Source: Bacteroidia bacterium
GTDB taxonomy: Bacteria > Bacteroidota > Bacteroidia > J057 > JADKCL01
Direction of reading: 5' to 3'
Length of the DNA: 64,000 bases
Assembly: GCA_020635905.1 (NCBI GenBank)
Contig: JACJYV010000001.1
Location: 868,001-932,000 of the forward strand
In this document: one piece after another, positions 26,233-35,924 of the stretch
Position numbering within the stretch: position 1 is the stretch's first letter
Layout: each line of letters opens with the position of its first letter
Made by a program: the position numbers and the translations under genes
The notes under the pieces: generated by a model
Databases searched by the model: none
Told to the model about the DNA's origin: nothing
The model's input: the letters and a program-made list of their open reading frames with translations, nothing else

Positions 26233-26348
26233 TTAAAATACGCAGGAAAACCATCTTTGTTTTCCAACAAATCACCTAAATTCAGCTCCACCAAATTGCC
26301 ACTAATAACATTAAAAACCTCAGGGTTAAAAATATGTTTTCCCTGAAA
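26233..26348 (-). other. Possible C-terminal gene remnant without a start codon
   Basis: A 38-codon open stretch ends in TAA at 26233-26235 and reads HIFNPEVFNVISGNLVELNL then GDLLENKDGFPAYFN. It has protein-like composition but no upstream ATG, with a stop just before it. It may be the tail of a deleted gene upstream of the DUF2188/TIR-like pair, or chance. Confidence 0.3.
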
Positions 26349-26374
26349 TTAAACCCCCCTTCTGCCGTCTCCCT

Positions 26375-28564
26375 TTAAATCCTGAAATTAATACTTCCCA
26401 CAATGCCGCGTCCGTCTGAATTCCAGATACCCGGACCCGGGTAGCCCGTGGGACGTTTGGTGAAGTACTGTTTATTGGTAATGTTGTTCAGGCTGAGTTT
26501 AAAAACCAGCCCCGAGGACACGCGCAGGGACATATTCAGGTCCAGCAAACCGTAACCCGGCACCAGCCCCACCGCTCCGTTGGAGCTGGGAATTTCCGTG
26601 TTCAGGGCATTCGACCAGCTTTTGGAAACGTAGCTGTATTGCAGCACGGCCACAAACTGGCGATAAGCCAGTTGCAGGCCATTGCGGCTGATCCATTGGG
26701 GCACCGTTTCCAGTTTATTGCCCGTCACGTCCGTATTGGTATTACCGTTGCGCACCATGCCATTGATATACACCCCGTCCATCCACGAAGTGGAAGTGAA
26801 TACAGAAATGCGGTAACTGTTGCTTTCCACAATCCTGTAGTCGGCATACAATTCAATGCCGTTGGTGCGGCTGTCGCCAATATTGGTCTTGAGAAAGCTG
26901 GCTTGTCCCAGGCTGTCAGTTTCCACCACGGTGCCAATGCGATTGCGGTAAAGCACCTGGAAAAAATTGAGGTCGTAGCTCAGGCGGGAAAACAGATTCC
27001 CCTTAATCCCCAACTCCAGATTGTGGCCGAAAGCATCCTTCAGATCGGGATCTGTGCGGTCAAGGGCTGTGGCGGGAATCACGTCCGCAAAGATCACCGG
27101 GCGATAAGCCTGCGACCAGCCGCCGTAAACTTTATTCAGGCCGTTCACCTGGTATTGAGCACTTACCCCTGGCAAAACGTAATGATGGAGTATGTCGTCG
27201 GGCACGGATTCATTGGGCAGGTAGGCGATAATGCCACGCATTTTGCTTACCCCGTTTTCGATGCGCAGGCCGGGCGAAAGGCTGAGCGAAGGAGTCAGGC
27301 GAAACAGATTTTCCAGGTAAAAGGCACCGTTTTGGGTGCGATAGTGCACATCACGCCCGAAAGTAGGTTGAAAAATGGTGAGGTCAAAATCAGAACCTGT
27401 ACTGCCTTTGCCTTGCTGGCGGCGGTGCAGATCGTTGTGGATGTAGCGAACCCCGGCCACCAACGTACTTTTTACCTTCCCCAGATGATAATCCTGTTTG
27501 AATTTGAGCTCTGTGGTATAACTGTTGAATTTGTCAATATCCACCTGGCGCGGATTATAAGCCTGGGTGGTGGCATTGATGGTATCAGGCAGGTCGGCCA
27601 GACCGATGAACTGCACGCTGCTGCGGGTGCCAATTACAGCTGAAGTCACCAGGTTCAGACTGGTGGAAGGGCTCAGTTTCCAGTCAAAAGTCAAAGAAGG
27701 CAGGTACATGTCCGGGCTGTAATAATTGCGGCTGCGGGTACTTTGCCTGGGATTGGCATAAAACATGGAATCATTGAGCGGGCCAGGCAACTGGTAAAGA
27801 TATTCGCTGCGCCCCAGTTCTGCAGTCAGGGAAAGATTGCGTGAAAATCCATATTTCAAGGAGGCAAATTGGGCCTGTGCATCTGAGCGCGAATTGTCGC
27901 GGTAACCCCTGGAAACCCGTCGCTGATAATAGGCATAGTAGGTGAGTTTGCCCACCCGGCCACCAATCGCATTGAAGGAGCTTAGTAAGCCAAATGATCC
28001 TGCTGAACTGACATTCTCAAAATTGAATTTCCGCGAAGTGTCGGGCTGATTGATCACATAATTGATCATGCCACCAAACTGGGCGCCGTATTGCAGGGAA
28101 GCCGTGCCCCGCACCAGTTCGATGCGCTGAATGGCCTCCATGGGAGGGCTGTAGTGGCTGGCCGGGTAGCCATACATGTCAGAATTGGTCATGACTCCGT
28201 TTTGCCGCACATTGAATTCCCAACTGCGGTGGGGATCGAGTCCGCGGGTGGATATATTCACCTGATTTCCAGACCCATCCATGTCATAGACAAAGGCACC
28301 CGGAATTTTGGCGAATATCTGACGACCAGTCTTCTCAGAAATATTGGCCACCAGACCGCTCATCTGGATGACCTCTGTTTTTTTGCCCGCCATGACCTGA
28401 ACCTGATGAATATCATCCAGATACTCAAGTTTTTCCTGGGGAAAAACGTAGGTTTTGATCGTGACCGGGGCCAGATGTTTAACTTTGATCGAATCCTTTT
28501 TTTGGGCAAATATGCCCACAAAGGAAAGCGATAAAATGACAGCTGAGAGTATTCTTTTAGCCAT
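26375..28564 (-). CDS. TonB-dependent receptor, FecA-like (siderophore or iron-citrate type)
   Basis: The 729-residue outer-membrane receptor has a signal peptide (ending GIFAQ), a plug domain with VANISEKTGRQIFAKIPGAF, MDGSGNQVNISTRGLDPHRS and VRGTASLQYGAQFGGMINYV, then a beta-barrel ending in NITNKQYFTKRPTGYPGPGI and the final strand GSINFRI with a C-terminal aromatic/Ile. The GGMINYVI plug motif is close to FecA and related Fe(III) receptors. No sigma/anti-sigma pair adjoins it and the N-terminal signalling domain of true FecA is absent, so direct citrate specificity is uncertain. Confidence 0.85.
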   Translation of the reverse strand: MAKRILSAVILSLSFVGIFAQKKDSIKVKHLAPVTIKTYVFPQEKLEYLDDIHQVQVMAGKKTEVIQMSGLVANISEKTGRQIFAKIPGAFVYDMDGSGNQVNISTRGLDPHRSWEFNVRQNGVMTNSDMYGYPASHYSPPMEAIQRIELVRGTASLQYGAQFGGMINYVINQPDTSRKFNFENVSSAGSFGLLSSFNAIGGRVGKLTYYAYYQRRVSRGYRDNSRSDAQAQFASLKYGFSRNLSLTAELGRSEYLYQLPGPLNDSMFYANPRQSTRSRNYYSPDMYLPSLTFDWKLSPSTSLNLVTSAVIGTRSSVQFIGLADLPDTINATTQAYNPRQVDIDKFNSYTTELKFKQDYHLGKVKSTLVAGVRYIHNDLHRRQQGKGSTGSDFDLTIFQPTFGRDVHYRTQNGAFYLENLFRLTPSLSLSPGLRIENGVSKMRGIIAYLPNESVPDDILHHYVLPGVSAQYQVNGLNKVYGGWSQAYRPVIFADVIPATALDRTDPDLKDAFGHNLELGIKGNLFSRLSYDLNFFQVLYRNRIGTVVETDSLGQASFLKTNIGDSRTNGIELYADYRIVESNSYRISVFTSTSWMDGVYINGMVRNGNTNTDVTGNKLETVPQWISRNGLQLAYRQFVAVLQYSYVSKSWSNALNTEIPSSNGAVGLVPGYGLLDLNMSLRVSSGLVFKLSLNNITNKQYFTKRPTGYPGPGIWNSDGRGIVGSINFRI

Positions 28565-28850
28565 TAGTTCAATCCTGATAATACTTCCAGGGCGGAAACA
28601 GGAATGCGACAGCTTACAAATGGGGTGAATTCAATTCTTTCCTTATTCCGGACCTTTGAGCAACAAGTTAGAATTTTTTTAGCGGAAATCCAGCTTTACT
28701 CCAGCAATCAGGCTGAAATCCATGCCAAAATCCCATCCAAAACCTACTCAAATTCCTCCCAAACCTGGCTCACGCGCAATAAATCCTTGCATTTCTGCCC
28801 ATTCAGACCGATTTTTATCATTGAGAAAAAGCCACCTGATTTCTGACCTT

Positions 28851-30371
28851 ATGCCAATTCATCCCGCAAAGATCATTCCTCTGCTCCTGCTATCCTGCCT
28901 TGCCAAATTCACCTTCGGCCAAATTTCTCCACCTGTGCCTGAAGCCTTGTATCCCTACGAATTTACCCGCCTGGATACCTCATTTCACGGATACTACCTC
29001 ACCACCCCATTCAAGCTCAATCTCAATCCTGGTGACCCTGGCTTCAAAACGCCTGCGCCCCTGATTTTGGACGAGGAGGGGTATGTGGTCATGTATTTGC
29101 CAAATTCTCATAATTACAGCGCTGATTTCAAGTATTTTCCCGAACACCAAAAGTATGGATTCCTGGGCCGCAGCGGCAATCAGACAATTTATTACGTGTT
29201 GGATTCCAATTTTAATTTCCTTGATTCCCTGGAAAACTCACCCGGCATCAGCCCCGACGGACATGAACTCCAAATTCTTGCCAATGGCAATTACCTGATT
29301 GGGGGCGCCACCACTGACACCTTCGATCTCAGTGGGGATACCATCAATGGCATTCCTGCCAGTGCAAATACGGTGGCCCTGGCTTATGTGGTGGAAGAAT
29401 TTACCCCTGCGCACAACCTCGTTTTCCAATGGAGCAGCAACGATTACATAAATCCCCTGGAGGGCTACGGCCAGTATGGATACGATTCCACCAATTACGA
29501 TTATTGCCACGGCAATGCCATTTGCGAGGATACAGATGGGAATTTTCTGGTTTCCTTTCGCCATTTGAATGCAGTGTATAAAATTGATCGCAATTCGGGG
29601 GGGATAATCTGGAAACTGGGGGGAAAATCAAGCGATTTTATCTTCCCTTTTGATGCAGGGTTCTCGGGTCAGCACGACATTCGCCGGCTTCCCAATGGAA
29701 ATATTACCCTCTTTGACAATGGCAATACCCACACACCCCAAAATTCCCGCGCGATCGAATATCAGCTCAATCTCACCAATTACACCGCCAACCGCGTCTG
29801 GTCCTATAAGCATACACCACCCTACTATGGCCGGGCCATGGGCAATCACCAGACCACAGATCAACGGTATCATCTGGTCAATTATGGCTTGGTGCGCCGT
29901 CCTGACCCGAGTTTTGAGTTGGTGGATGACAACAAAAACCTCATTTCAAGCCTCAGTTTTGCAGATTCAGTCATGAGTTACCGCTCATACGTACTGGAAA
30001 TTCCCCTGAATATTACGCGCCCTGAAATCACCTGCCACATTTCCTCCAACGGCTTGCTGCTCGTGGCCCCCAATGGTTATTCTCGCTATGAATGGTCCAC
30101 GGGCGACACCACCTCTTCCATTTTGCTGAGCAATTTTGGTACTTATCAGGTTTGGGTGAATCAGGGCAGATTCATGGTGGGCTCAGAGCCCTTTATTTAT
30201 GATTCCCAGACCCCCTGCCTTTCCATCAGCGTGGATGACCTGATCGATCCCACCCCGCCTGAGATAATTGGCATCTACGACCTGCTCGGTCGTCCGGTCA
30301 GGGAAATGCTGCCGCATCAGGTATATCTGGTGCGCTACAGCGACTTTTCCACCCGCAAGGTGATCAGATAG
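28851..30371 (+). CDS. Arylsulfotransferase (ASST)-like secreted protein
   Basis: Starting at the ATG at 28851 the protein has 506 residues with a signal peptide (MPIHPAKIIPLLLLSCLA... TFGQ). Features of the arylsulfotransferase propeller family include YVLDSNFNFLDSLENSPGIS, PDGHELQILANGNYLIGG, YDYCHGNAICEDTDGNFLVS, GGIIWKLGGKSSDF and SGQHDIRRLPNGNITLFDNG. The last 100 residues look like a T9SS-type C-terminal domain (GIYDLLGRPVREMLPHQVYL) but lack the usual YPNP block. An in-frame upstream ATG would add 43 residues without a signal peptide and was not chosen. Catalytic activity as a sulfotransferase is not certain. Confidence 0.75.
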   Translation: MPIHPAKIIPLLLLSCLAKFTFGQISPPVPEALYPYEFTRLDTSFHGYYLTTPFKLNLNPGDPGFKTPAPLILDEEGYVVMYLPNSHNYSADFKYFPEHQKYGFLGRSGNQTIYYVLDSNFNFLDSLENSPGISPDGHELQILANGNYLIGGATTDTFDLSGDTINGIPASANTVALAYVVEEFTPAHNLVFQWSSNDYINPLEGYGQYGYDSTNYDYCHGNAICEDTDGNFLVSFRHLNAVYKIDRNSGGIIWKLGGKSSDFIFPFDAGFSGQHDIRRLPNGNITLFDNGNTHTPQNSRAIEYQLNLTNYTANRVWSYKHTPPYYGRAMGNHQTTDQRYHLVNYGLVRRPDPSFELVDDNKNLISSLSFADSVMSYRSYVLEIPLNITRPEITCHISSNGLLLVAPNGYSRYEWSTGDTTSSILLSNFGTYQVWVNQGRFMVGSEPFIYDSQTPCLSISVDDLIDPTPPEIIGIYDLLGRPVREMLPHQVYLVRYSDFSTRKVIR

Positions 30372-30534
30372 CTTCGGGCCTGAAAACCCGCTTCCTGATT
30401 CCTGCAACCCAAGCCTTTGGCTGCAAAAGGTTCCCTTTGCTTGCATTCGCAAAAAAAAGCCCGAAATTAAGGGCCCGGACAGACGGCCTCCTTTTCTCCA
30501 GAAAAATGGACCTGATCTGTACGCAAATGTGCTT

Positions 30535-31452
30535 ATGAGCGAAAAAATAACCTTTGTCGTCAACGGCGAACTCAAAAAAAAGGCCCGCCTCAAAAGTGAG
30601 GTGGAAAGCCTGTTGGGAAATGCCTTTGAACTTGACTGGCAGGAAACCCGCGAATCGGGCCACGGAATTGAGCTGGCCCGGCTGGGTGCAGCGGCGGGTA
30701 GCAAATACCTGGTCGCCGTAGGCGGGGATGGCACGGTGAACGAAGTGGTAAATGGGGTCATGCAGGCGGGAGATGCCTCCCGCCAGAGGGTGATCATTGG
30801 CGTACTCGCCCACGGCACGGGCAACGACTTTGCCCGCACCATCCAGGCCGGCCCCACTGTGGCCGGGCTCAAAAGCCAGCTGGAAGCGGCCAAAACCCGC
30901 CAACTGGACCTTCTGGATGTGAATTTTGCAGGCCGTACAGGCCAGCCCGGCCAGCGTTTTTGCAATAACATCACTGACATTGGCATTGGCGGCGACGTGG
31001 TCATGAAAATGTCCTCTGCTTCCAAAGCCCTGGGCGGCGGACTGGCTTATGTCCTGTCAGTATTTCGCGCCTTCCTTACCTTCAAGCACAAGCCAATCCG
31101 GGTGACGGCCCCCGAGTATAATTTTGAAGGCCAGGGCCTCAGCGTCGTCATGGCCAATTGCACCACTTTTGGCAGCGGACTCATCATCGCACCCCAGGCC
31201 CGCCCCGACGACAGCCTGATCCAACTGGTGGTCATGGCCAAAATCAGCGTCTGGGATTATATCATGAACCTCGGCAACGTAAAAAAAGGCAAAATCCTGA
31301 CCCATAAACAGGTTTTCTATGCCCCAGTATCACAAGTCAAAGTGGAAACACCTGGCTTTCAGGTTCCCCTGGATATGGACGGGGAGTTTGTGGGCTTCAG
31401 CCCTGTGGAGGTAAAAGTTGTTCCCCTGGCTCTGCGATTTTTGGTGGGATAA
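30535..31452 (+). CDS. Diacylglycerol/lipid kinase family protein (YegS/BmrU-like)
   Basis: The 305-residue protein has the family motifs LVAVGGDGTVNEVVNGVM (GGDGT nucleotide loop), LAHGTGNDFARTIQ and NNITDIGIGGDVVMKM in an N-terminal kinase domain, then a beta-rich C-terminal domain. It likely phosphorylates a membrane lipid such as diacylglycerol. I chose the ATG at 30535 (MSEKITFVVNG); a GTG two codons upstream is possible. It heads a same-strand group with the transglutaminase and CoA-transferase genes. Confidence 0.88.
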   Translation: MSEKITFVVNGELKKKARLKSEVESLLGNAFELDWQETRESGHGIELARLGAAAGSKYLVAVGGDGTVNEVVNGVMQAGDASRQRVIIGVLAHGTGNDFARTIQAGPTVAGLKSQLEAAKTRQLDLLDVNFAGRTGQPGQRFCNNITDIGIGGDVVMKMSSASKALGGGLAYVLSVFRAFLTFKHKPIRVTAPEYNFEGQGLSVVMANCTTFGSGLIIAPQARPDDSLIQLVVMAKISVWDYIMNLGNVKKGKILTHKQVFYAPVSQVKVETPGFQVPLDMDGEFVGFSPVEVKVVPLALRFLVG

Positions 31453-31476
31453 GGTGAATTGGGTTAAATTGCAAAC

Positions 31477-32172
31477 ATGAAGCTGAAGGAAAAAGAAATC
31501 AGAGACGTGGAAGATCCTGCCCAAATGCTCCTTCCCGGCACTTTCATTGATTCAGATCATCCTGGAATCGTGGATTTTGCCCGCAAAACGGTGGGAGACC
31601 TGACGGATCCTGTGCAAAAGGCTATCAAACTTTATTACGCGGTGCGCGACGGATGGCGTTACGATCCTTACGACCTTGATCTTTCGCCTGCGGCGGTCAA
31701 AGGCAGCCACATGCTCAGCCGCAAACATGGCTATTGCGGCGAAAAAGCCGCCCTTTTGGCCGCAGCCGCCCGTGCGGTCGGCATTCCTTCCCGTCTGCGC
31801 TTCGCCAATGTCCGCAACCATGTGGGCACTTCCCGCCTGGAAGAACGCCTCAAAACGGACGTTTTGGTTTTCCACGGTTTCAATGAATTTTTCCTGCATG
31901 GAAAATGGGTCAAAGCGACTCCTGCATTCAACCAGGAACTGTGCGAGAAACTGGGGGTGGAACCCCTGGAATTTGACGGGGAAAATGACTCCATTTTCCA
32001 GGCTTATGACCGCGAAAAAGGCAAATTCATGGAATATCTCCATGATTATGGTCCTTTTGGGGATGTGCCTTATGAGTTGTTTATCAACGAATTGGTGCGA
32101 AATTATCCCCACCTGTTCGTCGATCGCATGGAAAAAATCCAGGCCTATCTTGACCAGGCTGCGCAATTATGA
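31477..32172 (+). CDS. Transglutaminase-like cysteine peptidase-fold protein
   Basis: The 231-residue cytoplasmic protein has the transglutaminase core: GYCGEKAALLAAAARAVGIP (catalytic Cys), then HGFNEFFLHGKWVKATPAFN (catalytic His region; the usual Asp is replaced by a Thr-Pro-Ala-Phe-Asn context common in this subfamily). Such bacterial proteins may be peptidases or amidases rather than crosslinkers. It starts 24 bp after the lipid kinase gene, and its stop overlaps the start of the CoA-transferase gene by 4 bp. Confidence 0.82.
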   Translation: MKLKEKEIRDVEDPAQMLLPGTFIDSDHPGIVDFARKTVGDLTDPVQKAIKLYYAVRDGWRYDPYDLDLSPAAVKGSHMLSRKHGYCGEKAALLAAAARAVGIPSRLRFANVRNHVGTSRLEERLKTDVLVFHGFNEFFLHGKWVKATPAFNQELCEKLGVEPLEFDGENDSIFQAYDREKGKFMEYLHDYGPFGDVPYELFINELVRNYPHLFVDRMEKIQAYLDQAAQL

Positions 32173-33386
32173 GCCAGCCAGGCTCCATTACCCTGGATTG
32201 GCTCAGGGGAACCAAAATCCTGCTGGCCGCCCATTATGTGCCCGGCCCGACCGCAGCCTATCTGCTGCGGGTAATGGGTGCCCGGGTGATCAAAGTGGAG
32301 CCTCCATTTGGTGACCTGGTCAGACAATATCCACCCTGGTTGCAAAACGACGAAGGCCAGCGCCAAAGCGCCTATTTCAGGGCATTGAATGCAGGATTTG
32401 AAAGCATTTCCATCAATTTCCGTCACCCTGAAGGAATCAAAATCCTGGAAGGACTGATCGGCCAAAGCGAAGTGCTCCTCGACGGTAACCGTCCCGGTTA
32501 CCTGGAAAAAATGCTGGGCAAAGCCCTGTCAGAAATCCATCCTGGCCTCATCTATGCGGCCATTTCAGCCCACGGATTCCAGGGGCCGCAAGCGGCCCTG
32601 GCTGGTCACGACAATAATGTACTGGCTCAGGCAGGTGTGCTGAGTTACAACAACCCTGCCCGGGACGAAGTCCCGGGTGTGGCAGGCCCGCAGATTGCGG
32701 ACATGATGGCTGGCTTTTCAGCCGCCCTGGGCATTCTGGGCGGGCTATTCGCCCGCCAAAATCCCCAAAGCCAGGCTCAGGTGCCTCCCCTGGATGCCTC
32801 CCTCCTGCATACTGCCTTCTTCCTCAACCAGCTACACCTGGGCGGCATGAATGCCACCCATATCCCTCCCACCCCCGACCGGGAATGGATGAACGGAGCG
32901 GCACCCAATTACAGCATGTACCGCACCCGCGACGGGGCGGCCGTCTTTCTGGGTTCCCTGGAGCCCAACCTGTTCCAGAATTTTTGTCGGGCCGTGCAAC
33001 GGCCTGACTGGATGAAAACCTTGCAGGTGGATCCTGCCTCGCTCAAAAGCCAGCTGCAAACCCTGTTTGCAGCCCATGACCTGAGCTACTGGGAAACCCT
33101 GTTGCAAGGTGTGGATTGCTGCTTCAGCAAAGTCAATAACCTGCAGGAGGCCCTGCTGGATCCACAGCTGGCAGCCCTTGGGCTGACAGAAAAAGTCACC
33201 GATCCCCATTTTGGGGATCTTTCGCTCACCCCCTTCCCCCTGGGCCTGGGAGTTCCCTCCCGGCCTCCCAAAGTACCAGAATCCGCCCCTACCCCCGGAC
33301 AACACACCCGGGCCATCCTCGAAGAATTCTTCCAACTTTCCCCCGCCGCCATCCAAAAATTAAAAGAAACAGGCGCTGTCTCCTGA
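32169..33386 (+). CDS. CaiB/BaiF family (type III) CoA-transferase or racemase
   Basis: The 405-residue protein has the family N-terminus YVPGPTAAYLLRVMGARVIK with VEPPFGDLVRQYPPW, the signature LAGHDNNVLAQAGVLSYNN (His-Asp near the active site) and ADMMAGFSAALGILGGLFAR. It belongs to the alpha-methylacyl-CoA racemase/CaiB group, which either moves CoA between acids or racemises acyl-CoA. Start and stop overlap the transglutaminase gene (ATGA), so the two are translationally coupled. The acyl substrate is unknown. Confidence 0.85.
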   Translation: MSQPGSITLDWLRGTKILLAAHYVPGPTAAYLLRVMGARVIKVEPPFGDLVRQYPPWLQNDEGQRQSAYFRALNAGFESISINFRHPEGIKILEGLIGQSEVLLDGNRPGYLEKMLGKALSEIHPGLIYAAISAHGFQGPQAALAGHDNNVLAQAGVLSYNNPARDEVPGVAGPQIADMMAGFSAALGILGGLFARQNPQSQAQVPPLDASLLHTAFFLNQLHLGGMNATHIPPTPDREWMNGAAPNYSMYRTRDGAAVFLGSLEPNLFQNFCRAVQRPDWMKTLQVDPASLKSQLQTLFAAHDLSYWETLLQGVDCCFSKVNNLQEALLDPQLAALGLTEKVTDPHFGDLSLTPFPLGLGVPSRPPKVPESAPTPGQHTRAILEEFFQLSPAAIQKLKETGAVS

Positions 33387-33834
33387 CTGCTGAAAATGTC
33401 ATAATTAATTTTTCAATTTTCTAAAATCCAACACCCATCATTAGCAAATCCCTGAGCATATTTTTCACAACAAATAACCGCCTGATTACAACAACAGGCT
33501 CCTTCATGGGAGTGCCCTCTGCATGTTCCCTGCGTATTTCTTTCCTCCAGAAGAGAAAGAATTCATCAAAAATACTTTGTGTCCTTCGCGAACCTTTGAG
33601 CCCTTTGTGTTGAACACATCCCATGAAGCGCAATCTCTATCAAAACACCCAAAGATACTGATCATCTATGATTTCTGTATATCTCTGTGTCCTCCTCCAT
33701 GGAAGTTCCCTTGGCATGTGGTTAAAATTTCCCACCAAAAACCACCATCCACCTGAATCCGTCAGAAAATTCCAAACCCGTCCTTCCCCCTCCAAAAATA
33801 AATCCTTACCTTCACTTCCACAACGACTTCGATT
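33387..33834. other. Gene-free spacer with common Bacteroidota-type text repeats
   Basis: No convincing gene is present. Phrases such as TTTGTGTCCTTCGCGAACCT and ATATCTCTGTGTCCTCCTCC resemble degenerate intergenic repeats frequent in this phylum. Small open frames have no homology signal. Confidence 0.5.
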
Positions 33835-34605
33835 ATGGCAACTTATTTACCAGACTCACCCATACCCGGCTGGACCGGTCCGCTTGACGGCACAGATTTC
33901 ATTGGCATTCCCCAAAACATTCCTCCCAGCCGTGAAAACTACCTCCTGCTGCAAAGAATCGCCCAACTGGAAAACCTTCTCATTGGCATGGCGCATTCCA
34001 TGCGCTCACCAGCCGCCCGGCTCAGGAGCCAGGTAGCCCTGCTTCAGGACGAAACTGCAGGCCCCGAACCCAGTTTGCAAAAATTGGAAGAACACGCCAT
34101 CCAACTCACCGAACTCGCCGACTTTGCCTTTTCCTTCGCTGCCGATTACGACGACATCCCCGGACGGGTCGAATCCCTCCTCCTGGATGAACTCATGGCC
34201 AATCTTTCCGACTCAACTCAAACCATGATCGGGGTCACAGGCTCCCAGATTGCCTGGGATTTCTTCGAAGCCCCCTTTGTCATTGCCCCCAAAGGGCTGG
34301 TCAAAAAAGCAATTGAGACCACCCTGGCCTCCCTGTTCGAATCTGCCGACTTCCCCGGCGGACTCAACATCTGGCTCAGGTCCTACCTGGCGCCATCAGG
34401 GTTCGTTCTTTCCATGGAATTTTCCCATCTCAACGGCCATCCCCTGCCTGCCCGCGGCCTGCTCGACCACCAGATGCTGGTCCAGATCAATCGCCAGATC
34501 AAAACCAACGAAGCCGTCCTGCGCATCAGAACTGCCCCGCGGGCCAAATCTCCCGTACTTTTGATGGAATTCCCCTACCAGGGACTCGAACAAACCATTT
34601 ACTGA
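33835..34605 (+). CDS. Histidine-kinase-like protein with degenerate catalytic domain
   Basis: The 256-residue protein has a dimerisation-helix motif LENLLIGMAHSMRSPAARLR with His54, matching the H-box pattern (x-x-H-x-x-R-x-P) of sensor kinases. The following region keeps a HATPase-like strand/helix order (KGLVKKAIETTLASLFE, then GGLNIWLRSYLAP and GFVLSMEFSHLNG) but has no Asn of the N-box and no DxGxG or GxGxG ATP-lid motifs. It has no signal peptide or membrane segment. It may be a phosphotransfer or dimerisation partner, or a decayed kinase. It overlaps the convergent lipoprotein gene by 7 bp. Confidence 0.55.
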   Translation: MATYLPDSPIPGWTGPLDGTDFIGIPQNIPPSRENYLLLQRIAQLENLLIGMAHSMRSPAARLRSQVALLQDETAGPEPSLQKLEEHAIQLTELADFAFSFAADYDDIPGRVESLLLDELMANLSDSTQTMIGVTGSQIAWDFFEAPFVIAPKGLVKKAIETTLASLFESADFPGGLNIWLRSYLAPSGFVLSMEFSHLNGHPLPARGLLDHQMLVQINRQIKTNEAVLRIRTAPRAKSPVLLMEFPYQGLEQTIY

Positions 34606-35129
34606 AACAAAGGAGCATTAGCCGTCACATCAAACAGCATATCAATCCCGACCGTCACATCAAAAAAGATTCCCTCGTCGATCACACATTCCGTGCGCAG
34701 AGAAAACTTATCTTTTTTGATATAATCCGAAAAATCCGCCCCTGAAACCTCAAAATCGAGGGTATTCCCCGCATTTGCAGGCACCTCATCCGCCCAAGCC
34801 AGCTCAGCCTCAGGCAGGTCCGCCGCACTGATATAGATGTGCACCGACTTCAGAAAACTGAAATCCTCCCCCACCGGATTTTCAATGGTCCCTTTCAGGC
34901 TTTCCAGCGAAATATCCTTCACCCATTTGGCCTTCGTGTCGTTGCTGGCAAATTCCTGCTCAGAATTTGTGGCCTGCTCAGGGATCGGGATGGACAGGGG
35001 CAGACTCACCCCCAAAGTGGAAGGCACCGTAAACGAAGCCGAATACGGAATCGAAAAATTAATTCCCCCGTTTTTGCAGGCCGAAAACAGCAGAGGCAAC
35101 AAGAGCAGCAGAAAGGAAAATTTTCTCAT
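34599..35129 (-). CDS. Hypothetical lipoprotein
   Basis: The 176-residue protein has a lipoprotein signal peptide with lipobox FSAC (Cys18), then CKNGGINFSIPYSASFTVPS. The mature part is beta-strand rich, with no recognised catalytic motif. The gene converges on the histidine-kinase-like gene, overlapping by 7 bp. The family is not recognised. Confidence 0.7.
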   Translation of the reverse strand: MRKFSFLLLLLPLLFSACKNGGINFSIPYSASFTVPSTLGVSLPLSIPIPEQATNSEQEFASNDTKAKWVKDISLESLKGTIENPVGEDFSFLKSVHIYISAADLPEAELAWADEVPANAGNTLDFEVSGADFSDYIKKDKFSLRTECVIDEGIFFDVTVGIDMLFDVTANAPLFQ

Positions 35130-35210
35130 GATGAGGTAAAGTTACGTAAAAAAAGAAATTTACTGAGTTTCAGCTGGGCCGTATTAATATTACGTTTCGT
35201 GAACCCTATT

Positions 35211-35924
35211 TCAATTACCTGGCTCCCAATTATAGAATGAAATCCAGTCCCTTAATTCTTGAATCAATTCGAATACATTTGTAGATGGATTTGTTTCCAA
35301 TCGGGACTTGCCCATGCTAAAAGTGGCTAAAAGTTGGGCCCTTTCAATAGCCTTTGTTTCACTTCCCATCCTTGCAATTATATCAACTATTTCAGAATCC
35401 CCGTGGTGGTAGACAAAATTTCCCTTGTAATTCTCAATCACAATTTTTTCCAGGAGATCATAAATTATTTTTCGGGAAAGCGGGTGACTGTGATCTACAT
35501 CAGCCAAATGGAGAAAAAGCCATAATTCAAAGCACTCGTTGCTAAAGGCGATATTAATTTTCTCAGACTCTGCAAGTTTAAAAGCCTTTTCAAATCGAAG
35601 CATCCTTGCCTCATTCAAATCTGCATCGTCCTTGTCAAAAACTGCCCAGATATAATCAATTTCTTTCTGAGACAAAGTTTCGAACAGATTCCTTTGCTTT
35701 ATCGCTTCATGGATTATACCTAAGGGGTCAAATCCCGTTCCAATTGATTTGAGAAACAGGGTATTTTCAGGAAATTTTCTTTTAAATTGATCAAAATAAT
35801 AGGGTTCAGTATTTTCATCTTCACAAATAACCAGGTAAAAAGTACGATAGGCCCTAAATCTTGGAGGTCGCTCAATTAGTTCCCTGAGCTTATTTTTTGC
35901 ATTGAGTTTACCCTTCCTTGCCAT
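35211..35924 (-). CDS. rloB: RloB-like (AbiLii-type) TOPRIM-family defence protein
   Basis: The protein (237 residues from the ATG at 35924) carries the RloB pattern: FYLVICEDENTEPYYFDQF near the start (acidic Glu of a TOPRIM-like core), YIWAVFDKDDADLNEARM (DxD-type motif), and AFSNECFELWLFLHLADVDH. RloB proteins pair with an AAA ATPase, as in RloAB and the lactococcal AbiL system, and are thought to be nucleases. It overlaps the ATPase gene by 17 bp with this start; a start 12 codons upstream would overlap more. Composition is AT-rich, consistent with horizontal transfer. Confidence 0.82.
   Translation of the reverse strand: MARKGKLNAKNKLRELIERPPRFRAYRTFYLVICEDENTEPYYFDQFKRKFPENTLFLKSIGTGFDPLGIIHEAIKQRNLFETLSQKEIDYIWAVFDKDDADLNEARMLRFEKAFKLAESEKINIAFSNECFELWLFLHLADVDHSHPLSRKIIYDLLEKIVIENYKGNFVYHHGDSEIVDIIARMGSETKAIERAQLLATFSMGKSRLETNPSTNVFELIQELRDWISFYNWEPGN

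Noticed and set aside
33523..33756. Short plus-strand frame in the gap before the kinase-like gene
   Set aside because: Covers a degenerate intergenic repeat (TTTGTGTCCTTCGCG type) and lacks any protein-like conservation signal.
33835..34605. Functional sensor histidine kinase
   Set aside because: The ATP-binding N, G1 and G2 motifs are missing, so only a kinase-like fold is claimed.
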